A stretch of DNA of 64,000 bases from Ulota crispa (taxonomy: Eukaryota > Streptophyta > Bryopsida > Orthotrichales > Orthotrichaceae), in the NCBI GenBank assembly GCA_963920765.1, contig OY987243.1, positions 10,168,001-10,232,000 of the forward strand, given 5' to 3'. This document shows positions 40,845-53,337 of the stretch, piece by piece. Below the pieces are notes generated by a model that was not told the DNA's origin, ran no database searches, and saw nothing but the letters and a program-made list of their open reading frames with translations. The number at the start of each line of letters is the position of its first letter. Position 1 is the first letter of the stretch. The position numbers and the translations under genes are program-made.

Positions 40845-41464
40845 ATCGGCAGATAACAACTAAACAGCAGCTCGTATGCCACGTATGCCTCGGCATTCGT
40901 TATCTTGTCTTATGCTGTTGCCCCCGTCGGCGAAAGAGTAAGACTCTCTTGCCGGCTTCGACGATCTCCATTTTTACACTCGTTTCCATGCATCTCTACG
41001 TGAGATTTTCTTCCACACTTTGCTGAAACATTCCTGCAGCGTTGCTTGTGGTCCGATTTGAAAAGATTGAATGCAGCCATGCAAATTTCTCTTGAAAGTT
41101 TCTATAGTTAACCTAGCGCTCTTTGTTTCCGCTCATGTTAATCCTCTCTTGCTTGGTTTCTTCGAGGTTTAGATGCAGTCTGTTTGTCTTAAGTTTCAAG
41201 TAATAACTGCGCTTCTTTGCTGTGAATGTTCGCGATCTTTTTAATGCTTGTATTTTTGCTCATCCTTTTCACTCAGCACCTGGACTTCTCATTTATGTAT
41301 TTCATCTGTATGGAGTTGCGTGCTTATTTTTTTTTGTTTGCTTAATGATTTGCAGCTGGTGATCTCTAGCTGGTGATCTCTAGCTGGAGCATCGGTAGAT
41401 GCTCAGAGCAGTAGTCGGAGGAAAAAGCAAGCTCAAGGTTTCAATGATGTCGGGTCACTACTGA

Positions 41465-42118
41465 GCAGGATCGAGCAGAGCTGCAGCTGTAGGATCGAGC
41501 TCTGAGGGATACACATTTACATGCACACTAGAAGAACTATACAAAGGATCCGTAAGAAATGTATATTTCACCAGGACAATTGTTAACCGCAATGGGAACA
41601 CCACGTCGACAGAAATGAGACTAAAAATCACGGTGATTCCAGGGTGGAAGCAAGGCACCATCATCACATTTCAGGGCTTGGGGGATATTCTGGAGCCGAG
41701 GAAGGCACCTGGGGACATGGTGTTCGTGGTGGAGGTGCTGCTCCACGAGATGTTCACTCGCAAGGACCACGATCTGATCATGCGGAAGAATATCTCCCTC
41801 GTGGACGCCTTGACAGGTTGCAGTTTCTTCGTGACAACGTTGGATGGTCGGAGGTTGAGTGTGGAATATCCGAGTGTCATCACTCCGGACTTCGAGATGG
41901 TGATTCCAAGCGAGGGCATGCCTGTTCCAGACTCACAGCCTGCCACGAGAGGCAAACTCCGGATCAAGTTCGACGTCCACTTTCCTGTCAGGCGTAGTGA
42001 TCAGCAAAAAATTGGACTCTGGCTGTTGCTGCAAGGCTGCAGTTCTTCATCTTCAGGGTCATGCTCTTATCACTTCGGCAGCCAAGATACAAGGTTACAA
42101 AGAAACTGGCCACCCTGA
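41465..42118 (+). CDS. DnaJ/HSP40 type II C-terminal domain, J domain not visible (partial or degraded)
   Basis: The open frame runs from just after an in-frame TGA at 41462 to the stop at 42118. It reads CTLEELYKGS, LKITVIPGWKQGT-ITFQGLGD, DLIMRKNISLVDALTG, TTLDGRRLSVE, VIPSEGMPVP and GKLRIKFDVHFP, the substrate-binding and dimerisation C-terminal domains of DNAJB-type HSP40 co-chaperones. The first ATG in this open frame is 41615, inside the domain. An ATG at 41399 is in the same frame but is cut off by the TGA. No J domain (HPD) or Gly/Phe region is seen between the gap and 41399. Where the family normally ends, the frame runs on into a serine-rich tail of about 35 residues. This is either a pseudogene, a J-less protein, or a gene whose first exons lie in or before the gap. 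Confidence 0.7.
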   Translation, partial: AGSSRAAAVGSSSEGYTFTCTLEELYKGSVRNVYFTRTIVNRNGNTTSTEMRLKITVIPGWKQGTIITFQGLGDILEPRKAPGDMVFVVEVLLHEMFTRKDHDLIMRKNISLVDALTGCSFFVTTLDGRRLSVEYPSVITPDFEMVIPSEGMPVPDSQPATRGKLRIKFDVHFPVRRSDQQKIGLWLLLQGCSSSSSGSCSYHFGSQDTRLQRNWPP

Positions 42119-42390
42119 AGGCGTTCTTGACAAACCTCCAACTTCCACCGATTTACTGTACAAAAGTCCTAGTTTTTAGATGTGAGTCCTTAGTAGTTTT
42201 CCTGCCAAGCTCAGTGCTTTCCAAAAATCCGGCCTCAGCGGCTGTTGCAGGGCTGTTCTTCATCTTTAGGGTAACAATCATGCTCTATATCACCTCGGCA
42301 GCCAAGTCATAAAGAAATAGGTGATCCTGTAGTCGTGCAAGAGGAACCTCCTATTTACTGTACAAAAGTATTAGTTTTTTCATAGTCCTA
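42010..42390 (+). repeat. Tandem duplication of the 3' end of the DnaJ-like gene
   Basis: The segment at about 42018-42178 (GCTGCAGTTCTTCATCTTCAG, CGGCAGCCAAG, TTTACTGTACAAAAGTCCTAG) recurs at about 42236-42376 as GGGCTGTTCTTCATCTTTAG, CGGCAGCCAAG and TTTACTGTACAAAAGTATTAG. The first copy carries the end of the open frame; the second is untranslated. Confidence 0.75.
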
Positions 42391-43094
42391 GTTTTTACAG
42401 CTTTTTACTCTTGCATGTCACGGATTTGGTGCGTCGAACATTCAGTAAGTCACTTTCACAGGGAAGATTGGAACTGTGTATCTGTCCAATACAAGGATCT
42501 ATCCTCACTAGTGTCATAGGAAAATTGGTGTCACTGCCTAGGGTTTAGGGTTTATGGACATAGATATAATGCAGTTATTGTTTTGTTGTGTTCCAATTTA
42601 AAAAAGTTACAAATTTTGTAACAAGCACTATTAGTAGTAATTCATGCTGCTTGAGGCATGATGTAGTTTTCGTCCACTCCAAGGCAAATATTGTTCTTTG
42701 TACTTTTAGCTACTCCAACTGTAAAGCAATCTTACACACCAGTCCTTGAAAATGCAAGTATTAGCTCCTTTTAGGCAGCTGCAACAAGAGGTGTTGAGAG
42801 TGGTCATGAACTCAAGAAAGTAGAGCGATTTTTATGCGAATTAAAGGCAACATAAAATAAAATAGGAAGAGCAAAGTTTCAAGGTCATTCAATGTTAGCT
42901 TATGGTGGTTTCTAGAGATCAGAATGTACGCAATGGAGACACGGGCATACAAATGTTGCAGGACCACGCAACTATTGGGCATATTTTTGTCGTACATATG
43001 ACTTGGCTATGAATATGTAGAATTGTAGAGTGCTAGAACTGAGTCGAAGTAGTTATAGATCTGCAAAGCCAGTTTGGTGTTTTCCCCGAGACCA
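42391..43094. other. Intergenic DNA
   Basis: No supported gene or clear repeat beyond the duplicated DnaJ-like 3' end. Confidence 0.4.
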
Positions 43095-44278
43095 AAACAC
43101 CATATTTGTTAAATTGGGAGAATGAGTACATTTTGGGACTTTCGAAGGTTTTAGGTGATCACCTAAAAGCAAGCTTGCAAAGTTTTTTTTGGTACACTTG
43201 CCCTCACTTGAGAGGAGGACCTTGCAAGGGAAAAAATATTAGTGACACAAATATGCTGTTCCAAGTTCTTGTGTTTGTTAAGTGTGTTGATCCAATGAAT
43301 TGCATAACTTTGGTACTCTGAACCCTACAATTTAATGAAATGTTTCTAAACCTCATATTAGGTAAATTGGGCAAAAGTGGACATTTTGGGACTTTTGGGT
43401 TTGGGGTGATCACCCCAAACCAAGCTTCAGCGTTTTCTTTTTGTACACATGCCCTCCCCTGAGAGAAGGAATTTGTGAGGGAAAAAATCTTAGTGACTTA
43501 GACTGAGTCTAATACTTTTGAATTTGGTTAGACTAGTTTGAGGTAACTTTTTGGGTTTGAGGTGGATTACAAAATGGTACCTTTGTTTTTCCCAATTTAC
43601 CTAATATGAATTTTATGATTATTAATTATAAGAATTGGACTTATGGACCTGGTAATGTAACATTTTATGTAGTGTAGTTCTTTAGAGTGAATTACAACTT
43701 GTAGAATAGTGTGCTATTGTCAATTGACAAAACATAAGAAACAAATGAAGAGCAATAAATATAATATTTAATAAAAATGGCACATGGTATGTGAAAATAT
43801 CATAAAACACCATATTCATTTAATTGGAAATTTGTGAATATTTTGGGCATTAACTAGCTAGATTTAAGTTGACCAACTTAAACCAAGTTCTAGGTTTAAG
43901 GCAAAGACAACTTGGGAATCTGGTTTTCCCAATTTAATGAATATGGTGTTATAAGTGATTTCTTTGCAAAATCAACAAAGTACCATAAATTTGTCATAAG
44001 TAAGCACAAAAAATGTCATATTCGTTAAATTGGGAAATTTGTTTGAATTTGGGACTTCTACAAGTTTAAAGTGATCACCTTAAACCAAGTTTTAGGTTTA
44101 AGCAACGTTTTTTTTGGTACATGTGTCCTCACCTGAGAGGAGGAATTTGTGAGGGAAAAAATCTTAGTGACTTGGACTAAATATGATACCTTCAAATCTG
44201 GTTTAAATTAACTTTTTGGGTTTAAGGTGAAGTTCAATTTGGGAACCGCGTTTTCCCAATTTAACGAATATGGCGTTT
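43095..44278. mobile_element. Cluster of family-3 MITEs (ACACCATATTCGTTAAATTGGG ends)
   Basis: Complete copies lie at 43352-43611, 43805-43950 and 44014-44278; a copy lacking a clear right end starts at about 43097. The ends read ACACCATATTCATTTAATTGG and CCAATTTAATGAATATGGTGT. Longer copies share CTGAGAGGAGGAATTTGTGAGG and GGGAAAAAATCTTAGTGACTT; the short copy lacks these. Non-coding. Confidence 0.75.
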
Positions 44279-47194
44279 AAATGTTTCCCCGGTATTACTT
44301 ATGAATGCTAATTTACGAATGTCAGTACACTAAATGTCCTTTGTTGTTCATGGATGTTGATTTACAACTGTCAATTACACTACAATGACTACATGTTGTT
44401 TACTTGAAAGAATTGAAAAAATGAAAGAGTGCTAAACAAGTCTTTGGAATTGCATCCAATTCTACGATGCTATACAACAATATTGATCATGCAAAAAAGT
44501 CACTGTGTGTAAGAGTAATCATATTCACAAATAACAAAAACTTACGTTTTACATGAGGACCTTGATTCATTGGGTATAACTTGCAGTTTGATTAGCTTAA
44601 AAAAAAAAAAAAAGTCACATGGTAATGCAACATTTTCACAAATACGATGGTGAAATCAAAATAGTTATTGACAAGCCAATCGTCCAATACATCGAAGGAA
44701 ATTTTCTAGGAGAAGAAATGTAATAAATTGGAATATGAATTGACTCGACTTATTATTTCTTTATATGGACTCAATTGACACCAAAACTCCTTGGATAAAT
44801 GGTGCTAAGTATATAGAAACAAGCAGCTATGACATAAAATGCTTTGTCACTAAAATACTAACTTGGGTTTTAAATAAGGTACCAATTTAAACTTCATTAG
44901 TGTAGCTTCTCTCAATAGTCAATACAAAGTCTTTCCTCCTATACTAAAACCAACAAATGGCTAGTTTATAAAACGTAACTCTTTTGACAAAACACATAAT
45001 GCATACAATCTATCATCAACCACCTTGTGGTTTTTGTTTGTTGAGAGTAACCTCATCAGAACTTGCTACATAAGTAGGTTACAATGAGGTTATTCAACCC
45101 CCTCCAAGGCCAAGAGCCCTAAATCCCTAATGTAGGTTGTAAGTTTTTAAGCATTGCCGTTGTGTCAATGTTGTAACCTTTTTATGGTAGGCCCAGCGTA
45201 ATGATACAAACAATAGATCTAGTTATTCATTGAATTCTCAATTTCTCAATTTTTGTGCCAATATATAATATGTAATATAAACATAATTTTCATAAATCAC
45301 AATATTCTTCACATTTGTTGTGAATTGTAATTAACTTTTTGAATTTACAAACATATTACTTGTGACATTCTTCTATATTACTCTCGGGGAGGTGACTCTT
45401 CAATTTTTAGTAAACTACGTGAGATAAAAAATAGGGTCAATTTTATTCATTGGAGGTAAATTTTATATTTTTGTTAGAATTACCATAGCACCAAAATAAT
45501 GTCTATTACTTCATTATATGTAAAATAGGGTGGTGAATAATGCCTTCATTGTAAAATTCTGTAGAAAAAAAATAGGATAGGAAACATAGGATCCTCTAGA
45601 AAGTGTTTAGTACGTAGGATGAGTTTGATTATTATTGTTTGACAAGTTTGAATGAAAAATTAAGTATGTTATGTCCAAGTTTTAAAAAGAATGGAGGGAA
45701 ATTTGTTTAGAATTACTTTGAAAGCTAGGCTAGAGGGTGCAAGCTTGTGTGTGATGTGGGATTGTGATAGGTTCTTTGCTTAAGCTTTTGTGTGGTGGGG
45801 GACTGTAATTGGTTGTTTGCATAAGATTGTATGTGGTGTGGGACTGATTGGTTGTTTGCTTCTGCTTCATGTTCTTTGTTGTGTTTTCTCATTCAAAGGT
45901 GTCTTTTAGTAATTCAAATGCTTGTAAGGGTCAAAGTCTTCTATAAACCCATTGTATACACATAAGTTTTTCTTATGATACTTTTGTGTTTGTAAAAAAA
46001 ACAGGGTTTGAAAAATTAGGTCATATAGCCAATTAGAAATAAGCATAAGGTACCCTAAAATACACTAAAGTAGCTTTTTATTTAAAGAAAGGGAGGAAAA
46101 ATTTACCTTAAAAATTTACATACCCACACTTAATTATCCCATTATTGCAGGTGATATCCAATCATAAAAGGGTTTGACCCCCGAGATATCACGTGAGATT
46201 TTCAAGATTAAAATATTTTAGAAAGTTCTGAAGGTTCTTTTGTTCAAGTTTACTTAATTTATGTTTAAGCAATACGTGCAATGTTCTTCATTGATTATGA
46301 ACATAAATGATTTGGATTTGGCTTGGCCTCTTCTTCGTCACATTTTTCTCATTGAGATCAACCAAATTGGACATTTTCCAACCACAAAACCCTCATTGTT
46401 GTCAAGATACCGCTGTTGAAGAAAGTGAGAAAAGAGTGTGTCAAAATTGCCACTATATTTGGTAGAATGGTGACAACCAAGGTCAATTATATGACCTCGC
46501 TTAGCAAAACATTTCAAAAAGGACTTAGAAATTGTTACTCAAAATATCAAAGTTAAAATATTGTGTATTCAAATGTCAATTTTGTTAAAATGGTGGTATT
46601 TTTGTGCCATTTCCATACGGGCACAAAAAGTGAATAGAGAAGGGTCCAATAATGAATTGAGATGCAAAATATTTACGTAGTATTAAGTGTACATTCTTAA
46701 CATTTATAATGCTTTCTTCTACGTCCCCTACTCCATTTTAATGAAATACGCCATTTTAAGAAAATTGATGTTTCCTGTAGCTTGTTAAAGCCCAACACTA
46801 TGGTGGAAATACTCACAATCTATCAATGTCATAGTCAACTAATTATCAACCATTCAAAATCCATAAGTAATACTCTAAAAACTACTTTAAAATGCACAAA
46901 TTTTGGGAGATATATCCATATAGAAAGAGATGTGCAAAACGCCAAAAAATACATACAAAGATTGAGAAATCTCTCAATGTTTAAGCAACAGACTAACTTA
47001 GAAAGTCCATAATTACATGAAAGAATAGTCTATAACCTAGTTATATATACGTCATATGGCAGAAATAAATCTGAATGAGGAATTCAGAATTTACAAATGA
47101 CTCCGTAGAGGCCAGATCATGTTTGCTGCCCCTGGTGCCTTAAATCTATACAAGTTTCACGCTAGCTAGGTCATGTCAAAACTCAAAACCCACC
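44279..47194. other. Gene-poor AT-rich intergenic DNA
   Basis: No supported gene. An imperfect tandem repeat lies at 45740-45870. A 15-A run occurs near 44600. Nothing else is recognised. Confidence 0.4.
45740..45870. repeat. Imperfect tandem repeat, about 45-bp unit, three copies
   Basis: Units share GTGTGGTG.GGGACTG, TTGGTTGTTTGC and AAGCTTGTGTGTG-like blocks in the same order. Confidence 0.65.
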
Positions 47195-47372
47195 GTCTCC
47201 ACAACTTTCCGTCATTCACAACGTCCATTATTCACAACTTCCGTCATTCACAACAATTCCGTCTTCACAACGTCTGTATTCACAACGTCCGTGTTCATAA
47301 CTTCCATCCACCAACAACTTCCGTCCTCACAACTTCCGTCCGTCGTCACAACTATCGTCTTCACAAACTACT
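47195..47372. repeat. Minisatellite of TTCACAACTTCCGTC units
   Basis: About eleven degenerate copies of a 13-17 base unit (TTCACAACTTCCGTC / TTCACAACGTCCGT) occur in a row. A 74-residue frame across it is an artefact of the repeat. Confidence 0.85.
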
Positions 47373-47661
47373 GAACAATAAAACTCCTCTAAACTGATAT
47401 GGTTGGGACCCCAAGAACTAGATTACTTTGAGTACATTATTAGTTAATTACCTTGAAGTTAGTGCTGGGATACCACCAAGGAATATTACTACTATTGAAT
47501 TAATTGCTTTGGTTTATGATTGACATATGATCTGACATTGAGATTTGTGTTATACATTAGTTTACAAAGCATATTAGCTTGGAGGATATTAGCTTACAGG
47601 AGTTCTACTGTAGAAGGAGAAGAGCTCGAGAGTGCAAGCAAAGGACCAGTCTGCGGTTCAA

Positions 47662-50600
47662 TCAGGGGATGATGGCCTCTTCGGCCCAAGCGTGAGGGTC
47701 TTCCGGCACCGATTGGTACTTGGCTTCCTCAGGATCCTCATCCAGCTGGGCTTGTTCTTCAGGGTCCGGGGGAGGTTTCTCGACCTTGACGAAGCAAATG
47801 GACACAAGTGTGATGAGCGATCCCACCAGCTCTATCCCCGTCAGTGTTTCCGAACGAAACAAGTACCTGCCATAAGTTACACCCCAATTCCCATTCAAAA
47901 CCAAGCTCAAACAAACTAGGACTTACTACCTTACTACTAAGGTAGGAGGTTCTAAAAGGAGGTTTTAAAAGTGTGCAGGCTCTAAAATGGGGGCATCTCC
48001 TCAAATGTACAATATTTGTACATGGTGTTTTTCATGACCCTTCAATAATGTATAAGTGATGTACATTTGAGGAGGTGCACCATTATAGAACCTTATAGTC
48101 TTTCCACTTTCAAAATTTCATAACTAATTCCACAAAATTTCAAAAAATATGAAACAACTTGGGTTGGATGTCAATTCCTCTTGTTTTTCAAGAAAAATTT
48201 ACTGGAACACATTTCAAGAAGTTTCACCTCCCCAAAATTCAGTTTCAGCGCTTAGATGGTCGGTTTATGAGCCTCCTACCTTATACTTTGGTTTCAAGGT
48301 GCCAATTGTTGTGAATCTCCATTTATTTTAACAAAAATGACACATTTGACTACTTTTGGACTATTTGTGTAATTCTGAACTTTCTACGCCTTGAGTCCTC
48401 AAACATGAAAGATTTCCAGATATTTTGCATTATTTCTTTTCAAATATTTTCTATGTTCTCTGATTTGAACATATCTTTCTGCAAGTATTCTTCAATGTTT
48501 TGCAAATATTTCAATGTTTAGCAAACCAAAACAGATTTTAGGTTACTAGCTTATGAACTTCAGATAGTCTGTACTTAGTTGAAATGCGGCATGAAGAAGG
48601 AATTTAAATTACAGAGAGCTCACTGAGCAACATGAAATTGATTCAATGCAGACATCGAGAAACGTTTTTCAGTGCTTGATCTTAGCTATCTAGGTATGCA
48701 AGAGGACCATACACATTGGAAGGAAAATAATATTTCATCACTTTAGGACCATTATAGGGGCTGTTAGCCCAGTTTTCCAAAATGCCACGATGCATAATAA
48801 ATTGTAACTTAAAACATATAAAGGCAAGCAAAAGTTGTAAAGTATGGCTTGTATATCATATCCTCAAGGAAATGAACACAAGAAGCTAAAAAATATTTGG
48901 ATGGACAAAAAAAACCAATTTCTATGTGCATTAGAACATGTTTGAATTCATTTGTCTGACACATTTTTCGCTCCGGGGTGTTGAGAGAACATACTGTACC
49001 CGTCTTCTCCAAATTCAACGCATTTGAGTTTTATTCAACTTTTCCTCAAGGTGAAAATTTTCAAACGTCAAGTTTAAATGTTCAGAATATGCTTCCAATT
49101 CAACGAGACAGATCGTGTACTTTCATTAGCAGAAATTTGCATTTTATGTGAATACAATGTGGACAGCGTTATGTTTGGAGGGGTGAAGATGATAGAGGTC
49201 ACACAACATAAAGTTAGGTTGGCATTTAGTGCATGGGCTTATGATTCTCACCCGAACATGGTTGCAAACACTGGTGTAAGCAGCGTGAGCGCACTGAGCT
49301 CCGTCAGACTGCCTGCATCATCCAATAAATTAGGTCTACATCAGTCAAGACGTTAAGCTTCAAAATGGTTACTGTTCTTCATCTGAAACTGGTCATTTCA
49401 AACCTTCGGCACGTGCTACAACACCAATTACGACTCTAAAAATCGCCTTGGCACAGAAAGAGAGAGCACAAGAGATTTACAGGTTTTTGTCATGACGTTA
49501 CAAAGTGTTCTAAATTGTACGTACTCCCCTCCAATTACACGGTATTCCCGCCTAAGGAATCTATATAACCTACTTGAATACGCCCTGCATATTAACTAAT
49601 ATTCTGAAATATTAGACAGTTCCTCGTTACAAAGCGCAGTGCATTAAGTGATTAACCCCTAAAGGATGTTGCTGTACTGTACACGCTCTTCTGTGGTACA
49701 TACGGATGGGATATTTGAGTAGCACATGAATTGCATTAAAACCGTAAATTTCAAGCCAAGTCATAAACATGCTACCAGTTAATTAGGGTTTTTTTTGGGG
49801 AATTTTTGACATTTGTCATAAAGCCATTTCTTTACGTACTAAATGGTCCTTGTACAAATACAACCAACACTTTTGGTAGGCAACATCCTTTACGGGTGCA
49901 TTAGTAATAGAAGGAGAGAGATGAGTTTGTTACAGCATGTAGTACCTTTGGTTGCATTGTAGAAGTATAAACCAGTGGCGACGGCACTGCCAAAGACGGA
50001 GGTGTAAAAAAGACCGGCCCAATCTCCAATGGTCAGATCTCTTATATGCCCACTGACGGCTGGATCTTGCTTCCAAAATGATAAGGCTAAGACTGGAATA
50101 CCCCCCAACACCATATGCTGGTAAACAATACACAGAAACCACATACTAGTGAGAATACTGAAAATACTTATACCACAGTCCATTTGTTTCTTAATATAGA
50201 CTTTGCAAAGTTTGTAATTAACACACTATTGTTTGGCAAATTTGTGTTAAAGCGGTGCTTACTTACAGCCCCTAGTAATTTGCATCCATAGAAGACCAAT
50301 CAATGCTTGTATCTTGATCCTGCTAAATGTCATCACATTCAAAGACCTCCCAAAAATTTCAAGCCTCCAAAATCTATGATTACATTAATAGTCCACATAA
50401 TTATTTTGTTAAACATGGCATCTAGTCAATTCAGTTAGGTTTTTGGATTTAATACTCAGCACCAGCCTTTAGAAGAGATTCAAAGCGGCTTTTAAATTTT
50501 ACAAAATCTGTAAAATCACTCTCTAGTGGTTTGACTCTTTTGTAGAGTGTCACCCTCTCGTAGAATTTGTGACCAATGGGTGATTTTTAGCCAGGGGGGA

Positions 50601-53337
50601 AAGTAACAAGAGTATCCAAAGCACGTTTCTGAGGAACTCCAAAACTATCCAATATAGTCTAAGAACGAATTTAGAATCGGTATTACTGAGCCTTAGTTGT
50701 ATTTCTTACTCTTTCGTAAATGTTGTGGTAGTGAGTATAAATGTGCTTGAAATAAACCACTTTGTGCTTTGACAAGAACTTTCTAAAAAAACGTGTTATT
50801 CATTAATTTGGGAAAATGATGGGTACCATTTTGTACCTCACTTAAATCCAAAATAGCCACCTTAATTTGAATTCAAGTGGTCACCTAAATCCTAGTTAAT
50901 GAACTCTGTCCAAAATTTCAAAAGTTAATGCACTTTTTGTTCAAAATTTCAGAAGTTAATGAATTTTCTGTCCAAAAAAAGCGTATTTTTGGAAAATGTA
51001 TGTCTCACTTCATTGGACGGACTCCCAAATCAATGAATATGGCCTTCTCTGAAAAAAAAAAAAAAAAAAAAAAAACCAGAAGTCCCTCGATGTAGTTCCG
51101 AAGAGTTCTTCGAAGAAAATCAATGGACTATGGTGGCCACACTCTAAATTCGAACAAGAAATCACAGCAAAAGCCACAGTTTTAATTGCTGAAGAGCTGC
51201 CTCTGCAATATGCACCAAGCACAAAGTTGAAAAAATATAGAAAAAAAATATACATGTATCTTACCCAGCCAATCACCATGAGAGGGTCAGAGTATTTTGA
51301 CACCCAGCGCATCATAACTGTGCCAATGGCCATGCATTGTGCAGACAGCAACATCCACCACGCCCCACTGTCCCATATACTCCACGTCTCGGTTGAGTCC
51401 AAAGCAGGCAAGGCAATTAACCCCGGGATCAGAGAATGCAACAGTCTTCCCAGACTCTCAACTGGTACCTACAAATCACAGAACGCGTTAAGAACTACGT
51501 GGCACAAACGGTAATACTTTATTGGGAAAATTTTATGGATAACCCTGACGTTTGTCACATTTGTAAAGATAACCCTGGTTTTTCAGAAATTATACATTCA
51601 AATACCCCTTGTACCATAAATTTTTAGGCGTTTGTTTTGTTATGAGCACTACTTCCTTTATGACCAACGTTAAAGCAAGGAGTGCAATAAAACAATAAAG
51701 AAGCAGCTTGCGCACAAGGGACTGGGGAGTAGATCAAAGTGGCATGCACAATAGAACAAACGTCGAAATAATTATGGTCCAAGGATCTTTGTACAATTCC
51801 TGAAAAACCAAGGGTTTCTATATAAATGTGGCAAACTTCAAGGGTATCCATAAAAAATTCCCTACTTTTTTTCACTGACAGAAGTTCAGAAATCTGGCAC
51901 ATTCAGAGGAAAAAAGAAAGTCTAAAGTAGGAACCGGAGAGTTTTGAGACGACACTCAACTAAAATATCTCAAATCCATTACTGTTCTAGATTTTAGAGT
52001 TGGGCAAAACAAACAAAAAAGACTCGTGTGAGGGGATGTACACGCTTTACCTCAATCATGAGGAGACCGAGGATGCCGAACGTCAATGCAACTATGGACT
52101 TGGGACGAAGAATCTCTCCATAGAACACCGCCGCAAGAACAGCCACCGTCAAAGGTTGAGAGTCGATGATCACCTGCTCTCACATTCTTGCAACGATCAG
52201 AAAAATGCAAAGTTAACTCCATAAGGCAGGAACACCCATAAGCGTGAAACTAAGGATTTTGGAGTAGGAAAACCAGTTGATGAACTTTGAAAAATTATTG
52301 TCAAGTTAGCAAGAGGAAACTAAAAATGTTGGTACCAATTTCAAATTTTCAATTGCAAGCATTTGTTCACAAAGATCTTTCAAAATCCAAAATCACTAAA
52401 AATATATAATAGTGTGTAGGAGATGTTAAAGACAACGCTTATTGAAATCTTTAGTGTGCTCATATACTCATAATATTAATTTGAGAAATTTTTAAATAGT
52501 GAGATGCAGCACTCAAGACCATCATGTCAGTCAAACCATCACTTTGTCATCCATATATTTGTATCTGTCGGTTCCGACACAGATCTGGCTCGTAGGCAAC
52601 GCCCGGGACACTCACGGGGAGGGGTTTCGCTACATTACAACAAACTTCACAAACTAGTGAAGAAGAGACAAGATAGAGTGCGAAGTGAAGAGGTCCGTCA
52701 GACTCACGCTGCCGAGACCAGCAGTCGTCTTGGTCAGCCCTTCAGCCAAACAGCTCTGGAAGATAGCACCGTTGATGATGGCAAACAGCGCAATTGAAAA
52801 CCACGCTTGCAGTCCAGACGGAATCCTCGCATTCCTCGCCCTGCAATTTCAAAACCACGCCACCGACACGTTTTAGTACCGCTTTTTGCACTGCGACGGA
52901 ATTATCGAGGACGATCAACTTGGATACTTAGCTAGTACAGCAAACTTTTGCAAAATTCCCTGTCTCATTTCAGTAATTCTTCACGCGTTCCCTGTGAGTT
53001 GTGAAACATTTCTGCCTATTTCTTCTGTGTTTTCCCTGTCTCACATTGAATTCATACGCAAATCCCTACAGAAAAATTTACGAGAGATTTCTGTGAGGAT
53101 TGAAGTGCGTGATGATGTGGCTGTGGATGCAGAGAGAGAGATAGTAAGCGGCACCAACATTGCGAAGGCGAGAATGAGAGCGCCAGCGGGGATCAAGCGC
53201 ATGGCGGCCACGAAAAAAACGCCGGTGGTGGGCGTCACCGACTCCATGACCACCATGTTGGTCCCCCAGAAGAAGAAGGGCAGCCCCAGCACCACTGCGT
53301 CCACCACGTGACCCGCCATTTCCACCTTGCGTCCCAT
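47662..53337 (-). CDS. EamA/DMT-family transporter, WAT1-related (At3g02690-like)
   Basis: Seven exons on the minus strand: 53337-53159, 52840-52708, 52173-52051, 51468-51265, 50117-49946, 49312-49252 and 47866-47662. All junctions are GT-AG and the sum is in frame for 358 residues. Conserved blocks are PFFFWGTNMV (20-29), RLIPAG (47-52), VIIDSQPLTVAVLA (105-118), WWMLLSAQCMAIGTVMMRWVSKYSDPLM (182-209), SVFGSAVATGLYFYNATKGSLTELS, and GIELVGSLITLVSICFV. These match the plastid WAT1-related protein type represented by Arabidopsis At3g02690, a ten-helix drug/metabolite transporter with two EamA halves; the substrate is not established. The C-terminus is acidic and proline-rich. The first in-frame ATG (53337) gives no plastid transit peptide; an in-frame TGA lies just upstream, so an unplaced leader exon is possible. 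Each of five introns carries a repeat-like insertion. Confidence 0.9.
47938..48283. mobile_element. MITE, TA/AGGTAGGAGG subfamily 2, copy c, in transporter intron 6
   Basis: The ends are TA-AGGTAGGAGGTTCTA and ATGAGCCTCCTACCT-TA. The interior is collinear with 447-774 and 8278-8607. It lies between transporter exons 6 and 7. Confidence 0.8.
49652..49899. mobile_element. TTAA-type element in transporter intron 5
   Basis: The left end is TTAA-CCCCTAAAGGATGTTGC and the right end is GGCAACATCCTTTACGGGT followed by GCA, so the right TTAA appears lost. The inverted repeat is about 18 bp with one or two mismatches. Non-coding. Confidence 0.6.
50792..51037. mobile_element. Family-3 MITE in transporter intron 4
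   Basis: GTTATTCATTAATTTGGGAA at the left matches inverted TCCCAAATCAATGAATATG at the right. A run of more than 20 A follows at about 51050-51075. Diverged copy. Confidence 0.6.
51524..51862. mobile_element. Fold-back element in transporter intron 3
   Basis: The arms GGGAAAATTTTATGGATAACC / GGGTATCCATAAAAAATTCCC enclose further paired blocks (CAGAAATTATACATTC / GTACAATTCCTG). It is homologous to 59431-59750 and to the outer shell of 9080-10395. Confidence 0.7.

Noticed and set aside
40546-40896. Frames running through the N block
   Set aside because: Unknown bases translated as X. They are not evidence of coding sequence.
41615-41615. ATG at 41615 as the natural start of the DnaJ-like protein
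   Set aside because: Conserved residues of the C-terminal domain (CTLEELYKGS) are encoded upstream of it in the same frame, so a start there would truncate the fold.
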